Source of the DNA: Yersinia ruckeri ATCC 29473
GTDB taxonomy: Bacteria; Pseudomonadota; Gammaproteobacteria; Enterobacterales; Enterobacteriaceae
Direction of reading: 5' to 3'
Assembly (NCBI RefSeq): GCF_000754815.1
Contig: NZ_KN150747.1
Location: 281,647-345,646 of the forward strand
Length of the DNA: 64,000 nt
Every line of letters begins with the position of its first letter. Position 1 is the first letter of the stretch. The translations under genes were made by a program, and so were the position numbers. This document shows positions 21,434 through 32,114 of the stretch, piece by piece. Below the pieces are notes generated by a model. That model was not told the DNA's origin and made no database searches. It worked only from the letters and a program-made list of their open reading frames with translations.

Positions 21434-22702
21434 ATGAAATTCTCACCCCGATCGCACGGTATCGGTATCGTATTTTTACTGTTGTATTGTTCACTTTGTC
21501 GTAGCGAGCAGAGTGAGCCGCCAGTGTCGCTGGTATTTCAGAATGCGCCATTTTCTGTGGTTTTACAGTCACTTGCCGATTATAAAAATCTTAATCTGGT
21601 GGCCTCCGCTAATGTGGGCGGCAACCTAAGCCTTCGTTTGGTTGACGTTCCCTGGCAGCAGGCATTGGATACGGTGTTACGCATGGGTAACCTGACCGTT
21701 GAGCGAGAAGGAAATCTGTTGCTGGTGCTGACGGAACAAGAAGTCGCCACACGGTTTTTACATGATCAAGGACAAAGAGAGAAAAAGGCGAAACACCAAG
21801 TGTTGGATCGCCATTCACAGGTGCTGCTGCATGCAGAAGCGGAAGAGATAGCGGCCAATCTTAATGTCAATCACGGAGGGTTGCTTTCTCCCCAGGGCCG
21901 TGTTTTTGCGGATAAGCGAACCAACCGGTTATTGATCCGCGATACGGCGGAATCCATTGCAGCACTAAAAGCCTGGCTGAGTGAATTGGATTCTCCTTTG
22001 CAGCAGGTGCAGCTTGCCGCACATATTGTGACCATCAGCAGTGAAAGTTTGCATGAATTGGGGGTGCGCTGGGGCATTCCCGCACGTGATAGCGGTGGTT
22101 CAGCACTAAGAATCAATAACTTCAATGTTGGTCTGCCGATCCAGAATAGTGCGATTACTGCCGGTTTTAATATTGCCCGTATCAGTGGCCAGCTACTGGA
22201 TCTGGAATTGAGCGCCCTAGAACAAGAAAATCAGGTGGAAATTATTGCCAGTCCACGTCTGACCACTTCACACCAGCAAACTGCCAGTATCAAACAAGGA
22301 ACCGATATACCTTACAGCGTTAGCAGCGGTAAAAATGGCGGAACCACGGTTGAATTTAAAGAAGCAGTGCTGGGGATGGAGGTGACTCCACGCATCTTGG
22401 GCGCAGGGAAAATAACGCTCAAATTGAAAATCAGCCAGAATATGCCGGGTATGGCGATCAAACGTGGTGAAAATGAATCGCTGGCGATCGATAAGCAAGA
22501 AATAAAAACACAAATTACGGTTAATGATGGTGAGACAATTGTTCTTGGCGGTATTTTTCAGCAAAAAAATTCTCGGGGGGCAAATAAAGTGCCGGTTTTA
22601 TCCGATATTCCATTGCTAGGCCACTTGTTCAAACAGACGGTTAACGCGAAAAGCAGGCGGGAGTTGGTTATTTTCATTACTCCTCGATTAATTAGTATTT
22701 GA
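21434..22702 (+). CDS. hofQ: Secretin HofQ (PilQ-like), DNA uptake porin
   Basis: 422 residues with an N-terminal signal sequence (IGIVFLLLYCSLCRS), an STN-like domain, a secretin N domain (VFADKRTNRLLIRD) and the C-terminal secretin core (VEIIASPRLTT, then GDIPLLGHLFK-type end: VLSDIPLLGHLFK). It forms the outer-membrane channel of the competence apparatus. Last gene of hofMNOPQ. Full length for HofQ (about 410-420 residues). Confidence 0.95.
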   Translation: MKFSPRSHGIGIVFLLLYCSLCRSEQSEPPVSLVFQNAPFSVVLQSLADYKNLNLVASANVGGNLSLRLVDVPWQQALDTVLRMGNLTVEREGNLLLVLTEQEVATRFLHDQGQREKKAKHQVLDRHSQVLLHAEAEEIAANLNVNHGGLLSPQGRVFADKRTNRLLIRDTAESIAALKAWLSELDSPLQQVQLAAHIVTISSESLHELGVRWGIPARDSGGSALRINNFNVGLPIQNSAITAGFNIARISGQLLDLELSALEQENQVEIIASPRLTTSHQQTASIKQGTDIPYSVSSGKNGGTTVEFKEAVLGMEVTPRILGAGKITLKLKISQNMPGMAIKRGENESLAIDKQEIKTQITVNDGETIVLGGIFQQKNSRGANKVPVLSDIPLLGHLFKQTVNAKSRRELVIFITPRLISI

Positions 22703-23049
22703 CGGTATTGGGCAGGTAAGGAGCAAAAAGAGTCTATTCTTGACGGTAATCTGCAACTTTTTGTGTGATTGGGGGCTTCTAAGTTTGACGCTGCGACGGA
22801 TTTAGCTTACAAGGGTTACCGAATTGAGCTCCGAGGTTTTAAGTAACGTTGATACGCCGATAAAAACGTATGGTTTCCCTCCCACGACGTGTACAACGAT
22901 TTATTCGGTTGCCAAACTACCAGAAGTGCTGAGATAATTTTTCGTCTGATCTCGCACTATCGCTCATGAGGTTTCAGTTTAGGTCCCGCCGCTGATTTGA
23001 TTGGCGGGGCGGGTTATCATTAACGAATAGTCTTAGTAATACCAAAAAC
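22703..23049 (+). promoter_or_regulatory. Leader region upstream of aroK
   Basis: About 350 bases without a gene. In E. coli the aroK superoperon promoters lie here. A hairpin CCCGCC...GGCGGG with a 12-base loop occupies 22985-23008, some 40 bases before the aroK start, without a U tract; it could affect aroK expression. No other element was recognised. Confidence 0.45.
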
Positions 23050-23571
23050 ATGGCAGAGAAACGCAATATCTTTCTGGTTGGGCCTATGGGTGCCGGCAAA
23101 AGCACTATTGGTCGTCAGTTAGCTCAGCAACTCAATATGGAGTTTTTCGACTCTGATCAAGAAATTGAGCGACGTACCGGAGCTGACGTGGGCTGGGTAT
23201 TCGACGTGGAAGGCGAAGAAGGTTTCCGCGATCGTGAAGAAAAAGTTATTAATGAACTAACGGAAAAACAGGGCATTGTTCTGGCGACCGGTGGAGGTTC
23301 TGTGAAGTCTAAGGAAACTCGTAACCGTTTGTCAGCCCGTGGCGTTGTGGTGTATTTGGAAACCACTATCGAGAAGCAGTTGGCTCGTACTCAGCGTGAC
23401 AAAAAACGTCCGTTGTTACAGGTTGATGCGCCTCCACGTGAAGTGCTTGAAGCACTGGCAAAAGAACGTAACCCGTTGTACGAAGAAATTGCAGATGTCA
23501 CCATCCGCACTGACGATCAAAGCGCGAAAGTTGTTGCTAACCAGATCATTAACATGCTGGAAAGCAATTGA
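23050..23571 (+). CDS. aroK: Shikimate kinase I
   Basis: 173 residues. Phosphorylates shikimate at O3 in the chorismate pathway. Walker A motif GPMGAGKST (residues 11-19), the substrate-binding DSDQEIE and the GGG glycine loop (ATGGGSV) are intact. First gene of aroK-aroB-damX-dam-rpe-gph-trpS, all on the plus strand. Confidence 0.98.
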   Translation: MAEKRNIFLVGPMGAGKSTIGRQLAQQLNMEFFDSDQEIERRTGADVGWVFDVEGEEGFRDREEKVINELTEKQGIVLATGGGSVKSKETRNRLSARGVVVYLETTIEKQLARTQRDKKRPLLQVDAPPREVLEALAKERNPLYEEIADVTIRTDDQSAKVVANQIINMLESN

Positions 23572-23637
23572 TTTTGGCATTCTACTTGTACCGCAAGGCA
23601 TAAGTTACGTTACGTTAAGAAGGTCACTGAGCGCGAC

Positions 23638-24729
23638 ATGGAGAAGATTACTGTCACGTTAGGGGTGCGTAGTTACCCCATTACGATAGCCGCAGGATTG
23701 TTTAACGATCCGGCCTCTTTTAAACCGCTAAAGGCGGGTGACCAGGTAATGCTGGTGACTAACCAAACGCTGGCTCCTCTCTATCTGGATTCTATCCAGT
23801 CGGTGTTGGAGCAAAGTGGTATTCAAGTTGATCAGGTGATTTTGCCTGATGGTGAGCAGTATAAATCTCTGAGCGTTCTGGAGCAGGTATTTTCTGCCCT
23901 TCTGGAAAAACCGCACGGTCGTGATACTACACTTATCGCTTTAGGTGGTGGTGTAGTAGGCGACCTGACCGGTTTTGCCGCTGCTTGTTATCAGCGTGGC
24001 GTTCGTTTTATTCAGGTTCCGACTACACTTCTCTCTCAGGTAGATTCCTCTGTGGGTGGAAAAACGGCGGTTAACCATCCGCTGGGCAAGAACATGATCG
24101 GGGCATTTTACCAACCGGCCTCGGTAATTGTTGATCTTAATTGCCTAAAAACCCTGCCATCTCGTGAGCTTGCTTCTGGCCTGGCCGAAGTGATCAAATA
24201 TGGCATCATTCTCGATTCCGATTTCTTTGTCTGGCTGGAAAACAACATTGATGCGTTGCTGGCGTTGGATATGGAAGCGCTGGGCTACTGCATTCGCCGT
24301 TGCTGCGAGCTAAAAGCCGCGGTGGTTGCTGCCGATGAGCGAGAAGAGAATGGGCTGCGTGCTCTACTCAATTTAGGTCATACTTATGGTCATGCCATTG
24401 AAGCCGAAATGGGTTACGGTGTCTGGCTGCACGGCGAAGCGGTTGCTGTAGGTATGGTTATGGCCGCAGAAACAGCCCATATTATCGGTCAGTTCTCTGC
24501 TGGTGATATTGAGCGGATAAAAAAACTGTTGCTACGTGCGGGCTTGCCGGTGAATGGTCCTGCGCAAATGACGCCGGAATCCTATTTGCCGCATATGATG
24601 CGTGATAAAAAGGTATTGGCGGGTGAACTCCGGTTGGTACTACCGACGGCGATTGGCAAATCCGAGGTTCGCGGTGGTATTTCCCATGAGATAGTCCTTG
24701 CCTCGATAACTCGTTGCCTGGCAGGGTAA
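23638..24729 (+). CDS. aroB: 3-dehydroquinate synthase
   Basis: 363 residues. An NAD- and zinc-dependent enzyme converting DAHP to 3-dehydroquinate. The nucleotide-binding [13 protein letters not shown] and the metal-binding region (GHTYGHAIE and [11 protein letters not shown]) are conserved. It begins 66 bases after aroK, in the same operon. Confidence 0.98.
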   Translation: MEKITVTLGVRSYPITIAAGLFNDPASFKPLKAGDQVMLVTNQTLAPLYLDSIQSVLEQSGIQVDQVILPDGEQYKSLSVLEQVFSALLEKPHGRDTTLIALGGGVVGDLTGFAAACYQRGVRFIQVPTTLLSQVDSSVGGKTAVNHPLGKNMIGAFYQPASVIVDLNCLKTLPSRELASGLAEVIKYGIILDSDFFVWLENNIDALLALDMEALGYCIRRCCELKAAVVAADEREENGLRALLNLGHTYGHAIEAEMGYGVWLHGEAVAVGMVMAAETAHIIGQFSAGDIERIKKLLLRAGLPVNGPAQMTPESYLPHMMRDKKVLAGELRLVLPTAIGKSEVRGGISHEIVLASITRCLAG

Positions 24730-24876
24730 ATGGCATAAGTATTATGATGTTGTATGATATAAACATCATATTTCTTCGCAAAGGTCCGTCCTGGTCTCTT
24801 TGTTGTCAGTCAACTTAATCTGCCGAATCGTTGCTGAAGCAACGGTAGGCTTTTTGCCTCGAGTTGGAGGGTTTAG

Positions 24877-25857
24877 ATGGATGAGTTAAAGCCGGAAGAC
24901 GATCTGAAGCCTGATACAAGTGATCGCCGTCCTACACGCTCGCGCAAGGCCTCGAGCGGACCTAAAATTGCTGTTTCACGTCAACACATCATGATTGGCA
25001 TTGGTATTTTGGTGTTGTTGCTGATTATTATTGCAATAGGCTCTGCGCTAAAAGCGCCGACACAGCATGAAGCTTCTCAGCAGAATCCTAATGTGGCTGC
25101 CAGAGATATCAATCTCGCTGATTCATCTTCACTGACCAGTGGCGCTCAAACAAACATGACAAACAGTACCAGTGATGGTCATGATGGTAGTGGCGTGAAT
25201 AACTCTGGGCAACCACAAGCAATCAATGTTCCAGCCATTTCATCTACGCCGACCGAAGCGCCGCCGTTGGCAAATGGTAACGCAGCAACTCAGCGGGTTG
25301 ATCTGCCAGGCAACATGTCTGATGCATTGTCTCAGCAACAAGGGCAAGTGGATTCGCTTTCTCAGGATCTGAACGGTGCAGTCTCAACGCTGCCTACGGC
25401 TCCGGCGACTGTTTCGTCTTCAACTGCGCTCAAAGCACCCGCAGTGCGTGAAAGTACCACCAAGCCAGCACAAAATCTTGCTAACGGAGCGAATAAACAA
25501 ACCGCTACCGCGCATAAAAATGTGACAGCCGTGGGTAAGGCACCGTCTAAAAATACGTCTGTAGCCTCGAACAATAACGGCTCTTTGACGAGTGTGCCGG
25601 GTAGTCACTTTACTTTGCAGTTAAGCAGCGCGTCACGTTCTGATACTTTGAATGCCTATGCGAAACAGCAAAAATTAACCAACTATCAGGTTTATGAGAC
25701 TAAACGTGATGGTAAGCCTTGGTATGTGTTGGTAAGTGGTAACTATGCTTCTTCTGCGGAAGCGAAGCGGGCGATTGGCAGCTTACCGGCGGATGTCCAA
25801 GCGAAGAAACCATGGGTTAAACCTGTACATCAAGTACAGAAAGACCTGAAAAAATAA
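24877..25857 (+). CDS. damX: Cell-division protein DamX (SPOR domain)
   Basis: 326 residues. A cytoplasmic N-terminus, one membrane segment (about 45-65, IGIGILVLLLIIIAIG), a long low-complexity periplasmic linker rich in Ser, Thr, Ala and Asn, and a C-terminal SPOR domain (from about 240, HFTLQLSSASR to the end) that binds denuded septal peptidoglycan. The linker is shorter than in E. coli DamX (428 residues), a typical variable region. Lies between aroB and dam as usual. Confidence 0.95.
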   Translation: MDELKPEDDLKPDTSDRRPTRSRKASSGPKIAVSRQHIMIGIGILVLLLIIIAIGSALKAPTQHEASQQNPNVAARDINLADSSSLTSGAQTNMTNSTSDGHDGSGVNNSGQPQAINVPAISSTPTEAPPLANGNAATQRVDLPGNMSDALSQQQGQVDSLSQDLNGAVSTLPTAPATVSSSTALKAPAVRESTTKPAQNLANGANKQTATAHKNVTAVGKAPSKNTSVASNNNGSLTSVPGSHFTLQLSSASRSDTLNAYAKQQKLTNYQVYETKRDGKPWYVLVSGNYASSAEAKRAIGSLPADVQAKKPWVKPVHQVQKDLKK

Positions 25858-25940
25858 ATCATTCTTATCTGTGCGCTGATGTGCTGTTTGAAACAGAGTA
25901 CAATCTGCGGCTCTGAATTATTAAGTAGCTAACTGACGGC

Positions 25941-26753
25941 ATGAAGAAAAACCGCGCTTTTTTAAAATGGGCTGGTGGGAAATATCCGCTGGTTGATGAC
26001 ATTCGACGCCATCTGCCAGCGGGGGATTGCTTGATTGAGCCATTCGTCGGTGCGGGCTCGGTGTTTTTGAATACCGAGTATGAATCGTATATTCTGGCCG
26101 ATATCAACAGCGACCTTATCAATCTGTATAACATTGTTAAGCTGCGTACTGATGACTTTGTGCGTGACGCTCGCGTTTTATTTACCCCTGAATACAACAT
26201 GTCTGAACAGTTTTATCTGATTCGGCAAGAGTTCAACGCCAGCAAAGATGCTTACCGCCGTGCATTGTTGTTCCTCTACCTTAATCGCCATTGTTATAAC
26301 GGCCTGTGTCGTTATAATTTGAGCGGTGAGTTCAATGTGCCTTTTGGCCGTTACAAGAAACCATATTTTCCAGAAGCTGAATTATATTGGTTTGCAGAAA
26401 AATCCCAAAAAGCGGTTTTTGTCTGTGAACATTACCAGGAAACCTTGCAGAAAGCGGCTAGTGGTTCCGTGGTGTATTGCGATCCGCCTTATGCTCCGCT
26501 TTCTGCAACAGCGAACTTCACGGCGTATCACACCAATAATTTTGGTGTTGCAGATCAACAAAATCTGGCTCGTCTGGCTTATCAACTGTCATCTGAAAGC
26601 CAGATTCCGGTACTGATCTCTAATCATGACACTGAATTGACGCGAAATTGGTATCATCAGGCGTCATTGCATGTGGTGAAGGCGCGCCGCACGATCAGCC
26701 GTAATATTCTTGGCCGTAACAAAGTAAACGAGCTTTTGGCGCTGTACAGCTGA
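25941..26753 (+). CDS. dam: DNA adenine methyltransferase (GATC)
   Basis: 270 residues. Methylates adenine in GATC, directing mismatch repair and replication timing. AdoMet-binding FLKWAGGKY at the N-terminus and the catalytic DPPY (about residue 181) are present. An alpha-class amino methyltransferase of full length. Confidence 0.98.
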   Translation: MKKNRAFLKWAGGKYPLVDDIRRHLPAGDCLIEPFVGAGSVFLNTEYESYILADINSDLINLYNIVKLRTDDFVRDARVLFTPEYNMSEQFYLIRQEFNASKDAYRRALLFLYLNRHCYNGLCRYNLSGEFNVPFGRYKKPYFPEAELYWFAEKSQKAVFVCEHYQETLQKAASGSVVYCDPPYAPLSATANFTAYHTNNFGVADQQNLARLAYQLSSESQIPVLISNHDTELTRNWYHQASLHVVKARRTISRNILGRNKVNELLALYS

Positions 26754-26844
26754 GTGGGATATCCCACCGGGTAAGGATACAAACCCCGCGCTTCCCACAG
26801 CGAGAATACGCCTCGGGAAGCAGATGAAAAGTTTGGAGAAGCGG

Positions 26845-27519
26845 ATGAAAAAGTTTTTGATTGCCCCGTCCATTCTGTCGGCAGATTTTGCCCGGTTAGG
26901 TGAAGATACCGCGAAGGTAATTGCTGCGGGCGCTGATGTGGTTCACTTCGATGTGATGGATAACCATTACGTCCCAAATCTTACCATGGGACCGATGGTA
27001 TGCCAGGCGCTGCGCGATTATGGTATAACCGCACCGATTGACGTTCATCTGATGGTTAAACCCGTTGATCGCATCGTGCCGGATTTTGCCAAAGCGGGCG
27101 CGAGTTATATTTCGTTCCATCCTGAAGCCAGCGAACATGTTGATCGCACTCTGCAATTGATTAAAGACCACGGCTGTAAAGCTGGCCTGGTATTCAATCC
27201 AGCAACACCACTGAGCTATCTGGATTACGTGATGGACAAATTGGATGTGATCCTGTTGATGTCGGTAAACCCCGGTTTCGGTGGCCAGTCCTTCATTCCC
27301 GAAACCTTGAATAAATTGCGTCAGGTGCGTCAGCGCATTGATGAAAGTGGCTATGATATTCGCCTGGAAGTTGATGGTGGTGTCAAAGTGGATAATATCC
27401 GCGAAGTTGCTGCTGCCGGAGCTGATATGTTCGTAGCCGGTTCTGCCATTTTCGGCAAGCCGGACTATGCCGCAGTGATTGATGCGATGCGCAGCGAATT
27501 GGCGGCGGTTTATGGCTGA
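26845..27519 (+). CDS. rpe: Ribulose-phosphate 3-epimerase
   Basis: 224 residues from the ATG at 26845 ([14 protein letters not shown]), GGAG upstream; an earlier in-frame ATG at 26824 is less likely. Interconverts ribulose 5-phosphate and xylulose 5-phosphate. The metal-binding and catalytic motifs of the TIM barrel are present ([32 protein letters not shown]). Overlaps gph by 8 bases. Confidence 0.98.
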   Translation: MKKFLIAPSILSADFARLGEDTAKVIAAGADVVHFDVMDNHYVPNLTMGPMVCQALRDYGITAPIDVHLMVKPVDRIVPDFAKAGASYISFHPEASEHVDRTLQLIKDHGCKAGLVFNPATPLSYLDYVMDKLDVILLMSVNPGFGGQSFIPETLNKLRQVRQRIDESGYDIRLEVDGGVKVDNIREVAAAGADMFVAGSAIFGKPDYAAVIDAMRSELAAVYG

Positions 27520-28210
27520 GTTTAATGCGATTCGTGGGTTGGCTTTCGATCTGGACGGTACCTTGGTGGACAGTGTTCCTGGGCTATCCAGCGCGATGGA
27601 TATGGCATTAGAACATCAAAGATTACCAAGGGCTGGTCAGACGCGGGTTTCCACCTGGATTGGCAACGGAGCCGATGTTTTGGTTGAGCGAGCGCTGCGT
27701 TGGGCTGGCGTGGAGCCACAACCTGAGTTATGCCGCCAGACTCGCGAATTGTTTGATGGCTATTATGCGCAAACCGTAGAGCGCGGTAGCCAGCTTTTCC
27801 CTCAGGTTAAAGACACTCTGGCACAATTGGCTGCGGCAGGTTTGCCGATGGGGCTGATTACCAATAAACCCACGCCTTTTGTTGCTCCTTTACTGGCTTC
27901 TCTCGGTATTGCTGATTATTTCTCACTGGTTATTGGTGGAGATGATGTTATCGAGAAGAAACCCCACCCTGCGCCGTTGTATTTGATGCTGGGGAAAATG
28001 GGGCTACGCGCTAGCGAACTGCTATTTGTCGGTGATTCGCGTAATGACATTATGGCCGCACAGGCTGCCGGTTGCCCCTGTGTAGGTTTGACTTATGGAT
28101 ATAACTACGGTGAATCTATTGCCGAAAGTCATCCAGATTGCGTATTAACGCATTTTGCCGATCTGTTGCCCGCCATCGGGCTGCCATCTTTAAAAAATCA
28201 GGAAGTATGA
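27512..28210 (+). CDS. gph: Phosphoglycolate phosphatase
   Basis: 232 residues from the ATG at 27512 (MAEFNAIRG), inside the end of rpe. HAD motifs: [16 protein letters not shown], and [10 protein letters not shown]. It removes 2-phosphoglycolate formed during DNA repair. It ends one base before trpS. Confidence 0.97.
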   Translation: MAEFNAIRGLAFDLDGTLVDSVPGLSSAMDMALEHQRLPRAGQTRVSTWIGNGADVLVERALRWAGVEPQPELCRQTRELFDGYYAQTVERGSQLFPQVKDTLAQLAAAGLPMGLITNKPTPFVAPLLASLGIADYFSLVIGGDDVIEKKPHPAPLYLMLGKMGLRASELLFVGDSRNDIMAAQAAGCPCVGLTYGYNYGESIAESHPDCVLTHFADLLPAIGLPSLKNQEV

Positions 28211-28211
28211 A

Positions 28212-29234
28212 ATGAGTAAACCCACTGAATTAAAGAAACCCATTGTATTTAGCGGCGCTCAGCCGTCCGGTGAATTGACCATTGGCAACTACATGGGTGC
28301 TCTGCGTCAGTGGGTACAGATGCAGGATGAGTATGATTGCATCTATTGCATCGTAGATCTGCATGCCATTACTGCTCGTCAAGACGCGGCTTTATTAAGA
28401 AAAAGGACGCTGGATACGTTGGCGTTGTATTTAGCTTGCGGCATTGATCCTGAGAAAAGCACCATTTTTGTCCAGTCTCATGTGCCCGAGCATACTCAAC
28501 TGAGTTGGGCGTTGAACTGCTACACCTATTTTGGCGAATTGAGCCGTATGACTCAGTTTAAAGATAAGTCTATTCGTCATGCGGATAACATCAATGCTGG
28601 CTTGTTCGATTATCCGGTGCTGATGGCGGCGGACATTCTGCTTTATCAAACTAATCAGGTGCCAGTGGGTGAGGATCAGAAGCAGCATTTGGAACTGAGC
28701 CGCGATATCGCAGGCCGTTTCAATGCAATATACGGTGATATCTTCAAGATGCCAGAGCCATTTATTCCGAAAGCTGGCGCGCGGGTGATGTCTTTGCAGG
28801 ATCCGACCAAAAAAATGTCCAAATCAGACGAAAATCGTAATAACGTGATCGAGCTGCTGGAAGATACGAAATCTGTGGTCAAAAAAATCAAGCGCGCTAT
28901 GACCGATTCTGATGAACCGGCAGTGGTTCGTTACGATGTGAAAGAAAAGGCTGGTGTATCTAACCTGCTGGATATTCTTTCTGGTGTTACTGGTCAGTCG
29001 ATTGCGGAACTGGAACAGCATTTTGAAGGTAAAATGTACGGTCACTTGAAAGGTGAAGTGGCTGATGCGGTTTCTGGCATGCTGAGCGAGTTGCAGGAGC
29101 GTTATCATCAGTTCCGTAATGATGAGGCTTATTTGCAATCTGTCATGCGTGACGGCGCGGCCAAGGCTCGTGTTCGCGCACAGGATACGTTAGCAAAAGT
29201 ATATGAAGCTATTGGTTTCGTTGCTCATCCATAA
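28212..29234 (+). CDS. trpS: Tryptophanyl-tRNA synthetase
   Basis: 340 residues, class I synthetase. The HIGH-like motif is [13 protein letters not shown] and the KMSKS motif is intact ([10 protein letters not shown]). Last gene of the aroK superoperon. A stem-loop follows about 40 bases after the stop. Confidence 0.98.
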   Translation: MSKPTELKKPIVFSGAQPSGELTIGNYMGALRQWVQMQDEYDCIYCIVDLHAITARQDAALLRKRTLDTLALYLACGIDPEKSTIFVQSHVPEHTQLSWALNCYTYFGELSRMTQFKDKSIRHADNINAGLFDYPVLMAADILLYQTNQVPVGEDQKQHLELSRDIAGRFNAIYGDIFKMPEPFIPKAGARVMSLQDPTKKMSKSDENRNNVIELLEDTKSVVKKIKRAMTDSDEPAVVRYDVKEKAGVSNLLDILSGVTGQSIAELEQHFEGKMYGHLKGEVADAVSGMLSELQERYHQFRNDEAYLQSVMRDGAAKARVRAQDTLAKVYEAIGFVAHP

Positions 29235-29360
29235 AGCATAAATCAAAGCGCCGTTGGCACGGCCATTGCCAGCAAAACCAGGGACATGTATTGCGTCCCT
29301 GGTTTCAGACGGCGGATAAACCGCGATCCTGCGATCTGCCATTTTCACCACTACGACCAT
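29190..29360 (-). CDS. Candidate 56-codon small ORF downstream of cysG
   Basis: Starts [10 protein letters not shown] at 29360 with a near-consensus ribosome binding site (AAGGAGGT, 5 bases before the ATG), 55 bases after the cysG stop. The frame reads through the trpS terminator stem and runs antisense over the last 45 bases of trpS, so its 3' part may be fortuitous. No homologue is recognised. The strong ribosome binding site is the only positive evidence; it could instead be a short peptide or a remnant. Confidence 0.3.
   Translation of the reverse strand: MVVVVKMADRRIAVYPPSETRDAIHVPGFAGNGRANGALIYALWMSNETNSFIYFC
29275..29305 (+). terminator. Stem-loop after trpS
   Basis: 11 bp perfect stem AAACCAGGGAC/GTCCCTGGTTT around a 9-base loop, ending in only three T residues. 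Probably terminates the aroK-trpS operon, and on the other strand may close the cysG transcript. Confidence 0.65.
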
Positions 29361-29415
29361 GTTTAACCTCCTTGTTTGATCTTATCCTGCTGCTTTCCTG
29401 CGTTGATAGTCAGAA

Positions 29416-30837
29416 TTAGCCGACTTGTTCAGTCTGTTCCTGCTGAAAATGTTGGTTGGAATGTTCCACAGATGAAAACCAGTTCAGTTTTTCTCGTAGG
29501 CTGACCACGCTGCCGACAATAATCAGACTTGGACTGTTGACCTGTTGGGATAACAACGCCAATTGGTTGAGTTCACCACTCACGACTTTTTGTTGGCGCG
29601 AAGTCCCATTTTCGATCAAAGCGACTGGCGTGGTGGCATTCATTCCGTGGTGAATAAGCTGTCGTTGAATGTCGCCAGCCTGTGACAGACCCATATAAAA
29701 CACGAGTGTTTGTTGTTCAGCCGCCAGATTGGCCCAATCGAGTTGGTTATCTGATTTGGCATGTCCGGTAATCAAACGTACGCTCTGGGCATGATCTCGA
29801 TGCGTCAGGGGAATACCGCTGTAAGCGGAACAACCTGATGCGGCAGTAATACCCGGAACCACCGAGAAAGGAATACCGGTTCCGGCTAATGTTTCCAGTT
29901 CCTCGCCACCGCGACCAAAAATGAAGGGATCGCCGCCTTTTAGCCTGACAACCCGTTTACCAAGCTGCGCCTGATCTAGCAGAATCTGGTTGATTTGTTC
30001 CTGTGGTACGCAATGATGACCCGCTCGTTTGCCAACGAAAATTCGTTCAGCATCGCGGCGTACCAGATTCATCACCTCATCAGAAACCAAACGGTCATAG
30101 ACCACGACATCGGCCTGCTGAATTTGCTGCAAACCTTTTAACGTTAACAGGCCGGCATCGCCAGGGCCTGCACCGACTAATACCACTTCCCCGCGATCCG
30201 TCAATGGTGCACTAAACAGCTGTTCAACCAATTGGTGGGATTGCGGTTGATCGTCATTAGCTAACGATTGTGCCAGACGATCATGAGATAGCAGTTTTTC
30301 CCAGAAGCGGCGGCGGGCGGTCATGGCGGAGAATTGCTGTTTAACCCGTTGACGCAGGCTACCTGCGAGCCGAGCCAATTGGCCTAGATGCTGTGGCAGC
30401 ATGGCTTCAAGTTTTTCTCGCAGCAGTCGAGCCAAAACGGGCGCTTTGCCTCCAGATGAGATCGCAATCATGATCGGTGAGCGATCAATGATCGACGGCA
30501 TAATAAAGCTGGCACGTTTTGCATCATCCACGACATTACAAAATATTCGTTGCTGATTGGCGCCTTGGTATACCCGTGCGTTGACTTCAACTTGATCAGT
30601 GGCGGCGATGACTAACCATTTCTCTGCCAATAATTCAGGCGCAAATTCTCCGCATACCAATGAAATCAGGCCTTGTTCCGCCCATAAATGGAACTGAGGT
30701 GAGAATTCGCAGGCATTGACGGTTAGCTGTGCGCCAGCATCCAGCAACAAGCGCGCTTTGCGCTCGGCAATATCACCACCGCCGACCAATAGGCAGGCTT
30801 TGTGTTGCAGTTGGCAGAAAATAGGTAAGTAATCCAT
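29416..30837 (-). CDS. cysG: Siroheme synthase CysG
   Basis: 473 residues from the ATG at 30837 ([10 protein letters not shown]) with AAGGA upstream; two TTG codons in front extend the frame but are unlikely. A trifunctional enzyme: the N-terminal half is the NAD-dependent precorrin-2 dehydrogenase and ferrochelatase ([11 protein letters not shown], Ser in SFIMPS), and the C-terminal half is uroporphyrinogen III methyltransferase ([26 protein letters not shown]). It makes siroheme for NirB and sulfite reductase. It is the last gene of nirB-nirD-nirC-cysG. Confidence 0.97.
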   Translation of the reverse strand: MDYLPIFCQLQHKACLLVGGGDIAERKARLLLDAGAQLTVNACEFSPQFHLWAEQGLISLVCGEFAPELLAEKWLVIAATDQVEVNARVYQGANQQRIFCNVVDDAKRASFIMPSIIDRSPIMIAISSGGKAPVLARLLREKLEAMLPQHLGQLARLAGSLRQRVKQQFSAMTARRRFWEKLLSHDRLAQSLANDDQPQSHQLVEQLFSAPLTDRGEVVLVGAGPGDAGLLTLKGLQQIQQADVVVYDRLVSDEVMNLVRRDAERIFVGKRAGHHCVPQEQINQILLDQAQLGKRVVRLKGGDPFIFGRGGEELETLAGTGIPFSVVPGITAASGCSAYSGIPLTHRDHAQSVRLITGHAKSDNQLDWANLAAEQQTLVFYMGLSQAGDIQRQLIHHGMNATTPVALIENGTSRQQKVVSGELNQLALLSQQVNSPSLIIVGSVVSLREKLNWFSSVEHSNQHFQQEQTEQVG

Positions 30838-30897
30838 CAACAATCCTTAATTCTATAGCAGACAGAACCAGCCCTGGTGCAGGGCTGGCGGCCATAA

Positions 30898-31704
30898 TTA
30901 TGATTTGGCAGTTTGCGGTTGAGTGGTTGATGCAACGACCGGACGCTGGTCTTTCGGTGTAGCGTACCAGTAGCCCAAGCCCATAAACACGGCACCGGAC
31001 AAGGTGTTACCCAGCGTCACCCACAGCAGGTTATGGCCAATGCCACTCAGGGTATAAGCCTCGCTATGATGACCAAACCAAGATAGGGCAAATAGCGTCA
31101 TATTCGCTACGGAGTGTTCGTAGCCGGAGGCGATAAAGGCCAGCAGGCACCACCAGATAGCGATAAACTTGGCCGCGCCTTCAACGCGAATTGCCATCCA
31201 GATTGCCAGACAAACCAACCAGTTACACAGCACGCCTTTAAAAAATAAAGTCATCGCTGGTGCCGTGGTTTTAGCCAGTGCAGCGCTGTGGATCAGGCTG
31301 GTATCGACCGGTAATAGGCTGCCACCCGCATAGTAATAAAGCAGAGCAACAAACACCGAACCAAGCAAATTACCTAACCATGTTTGGGGTAGCACGCTCC
31401 ACATCTGGCTGGATTTGATCGTGCCAGCTTTGACACCTAGCGTCAGGAACATGGTGTGGCCGGTAAATAATTCGGAACCGGCAATGATAACCAGCGTCAA
31501 TGCCAAACCAAAAGTCGCGCCCATGACCAAAGGACGCAATGCTGGATCGACCAGATTACCCAGTGTGAAAATCAGAATAATACCCAGCCCGACATAAGCA
31601 CCGGCCATAGCAGAGCCAATCCAAAACCCTAGTGGACTGTCTTTCGCCAGTTTTACGATGCGGGCCGCATTAGCGGCACATTTGTTAAGAGTATCGGTGT
31701 ACAT
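30898..31704 (-). CDS. nirC: Nitrite transporter NirC
   Basis: 268 residues, six membrane segments, formate/nitrite transporter family. The family pattern around the pore (GSELFTGH, NWLVCLAIW, SGYEHSVANM) is intact. Imports nitrite for the NirBD reductase. 83 bases after nirD, same strand. Confidence 0.96.
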   Translation of the reverse strand: MYTDTLNKCAANAARIVKLAKDSPLGFWIGSAMAGAYVGLGIILIFTLGNLVDPALRPLVMGATFGLALTLVIIAGSELFTGHTMFLTLGVKAGTIKSSQMWSVLPQTWLGNLLGSVFVALLYYYAGGSLLPVDTSLIHSAALAKTTAPAMTLFFKGVLCNWLVCLAIWMAIRVEGAAKFIAIWWCLLAFIASGYEHSVANMTLFALSWFGHHSEAYTLSGIGHNLLWVTLGNTLSGAVFMGLGYWYATPKDQRPVVASTTQPQTAKS

Positions 31705-31787
31705 ATTTGATCCTAAATATAAAAATAATTTTGTTGGCTATTTTCCAGCCCGGCGGCACGATGCCGGGCTACCGTATTCGGGATGAT

Positions 31788-32114
31788 TTAGCTTTTGACC
31801 TGAACCACGCCATCGCGCACACGTGCGTCAAAGTGACGAACAGAACGAGTCTCATCTTCCAGACATTCACCGTCATGCAGACGAAAATGTTGTTTTTTCA
31901 ACGGGCTAGCAACCCATAGTTCACCCTGATGTTCGGCAATTAGCCCACGTGATAACACGCTGGCTTCAGCAAAGGGATCGATATTACTGATGGCAAAAAC
32001 CTGTTCATCATCATAGGGGCGAAAAATGGCCACCTGTTGTTCCTCGACCAAAGCACAAACTCCGGTGCCAGGTAAAATCACCTCTAACGGACAGACCCTA
32101 ATCCACTGGCTCAT
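31788..32114 (-). CDS. nirD: Nitrite reductase (NADH) small subunit
   Basis: 108 residues with a Rieske-like beta fold that lacks the 2Cys-2His cluster ligands, as in E. coli NirD. The ATG shares one base with the nirB stop (TAATG), indicating coupled translation of the two subunits. Confidence 0.95.
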   Translation of the reverse strand: MSQWIRVCPLEVILPGTGVCALVEEQQVAIFRPYDDEQVFAISNIDPFAEASVLSRGLIAEHQGELWVASPLKKQHFRLHDGECLEDETRSVRHFDARVRDGVVQVKS

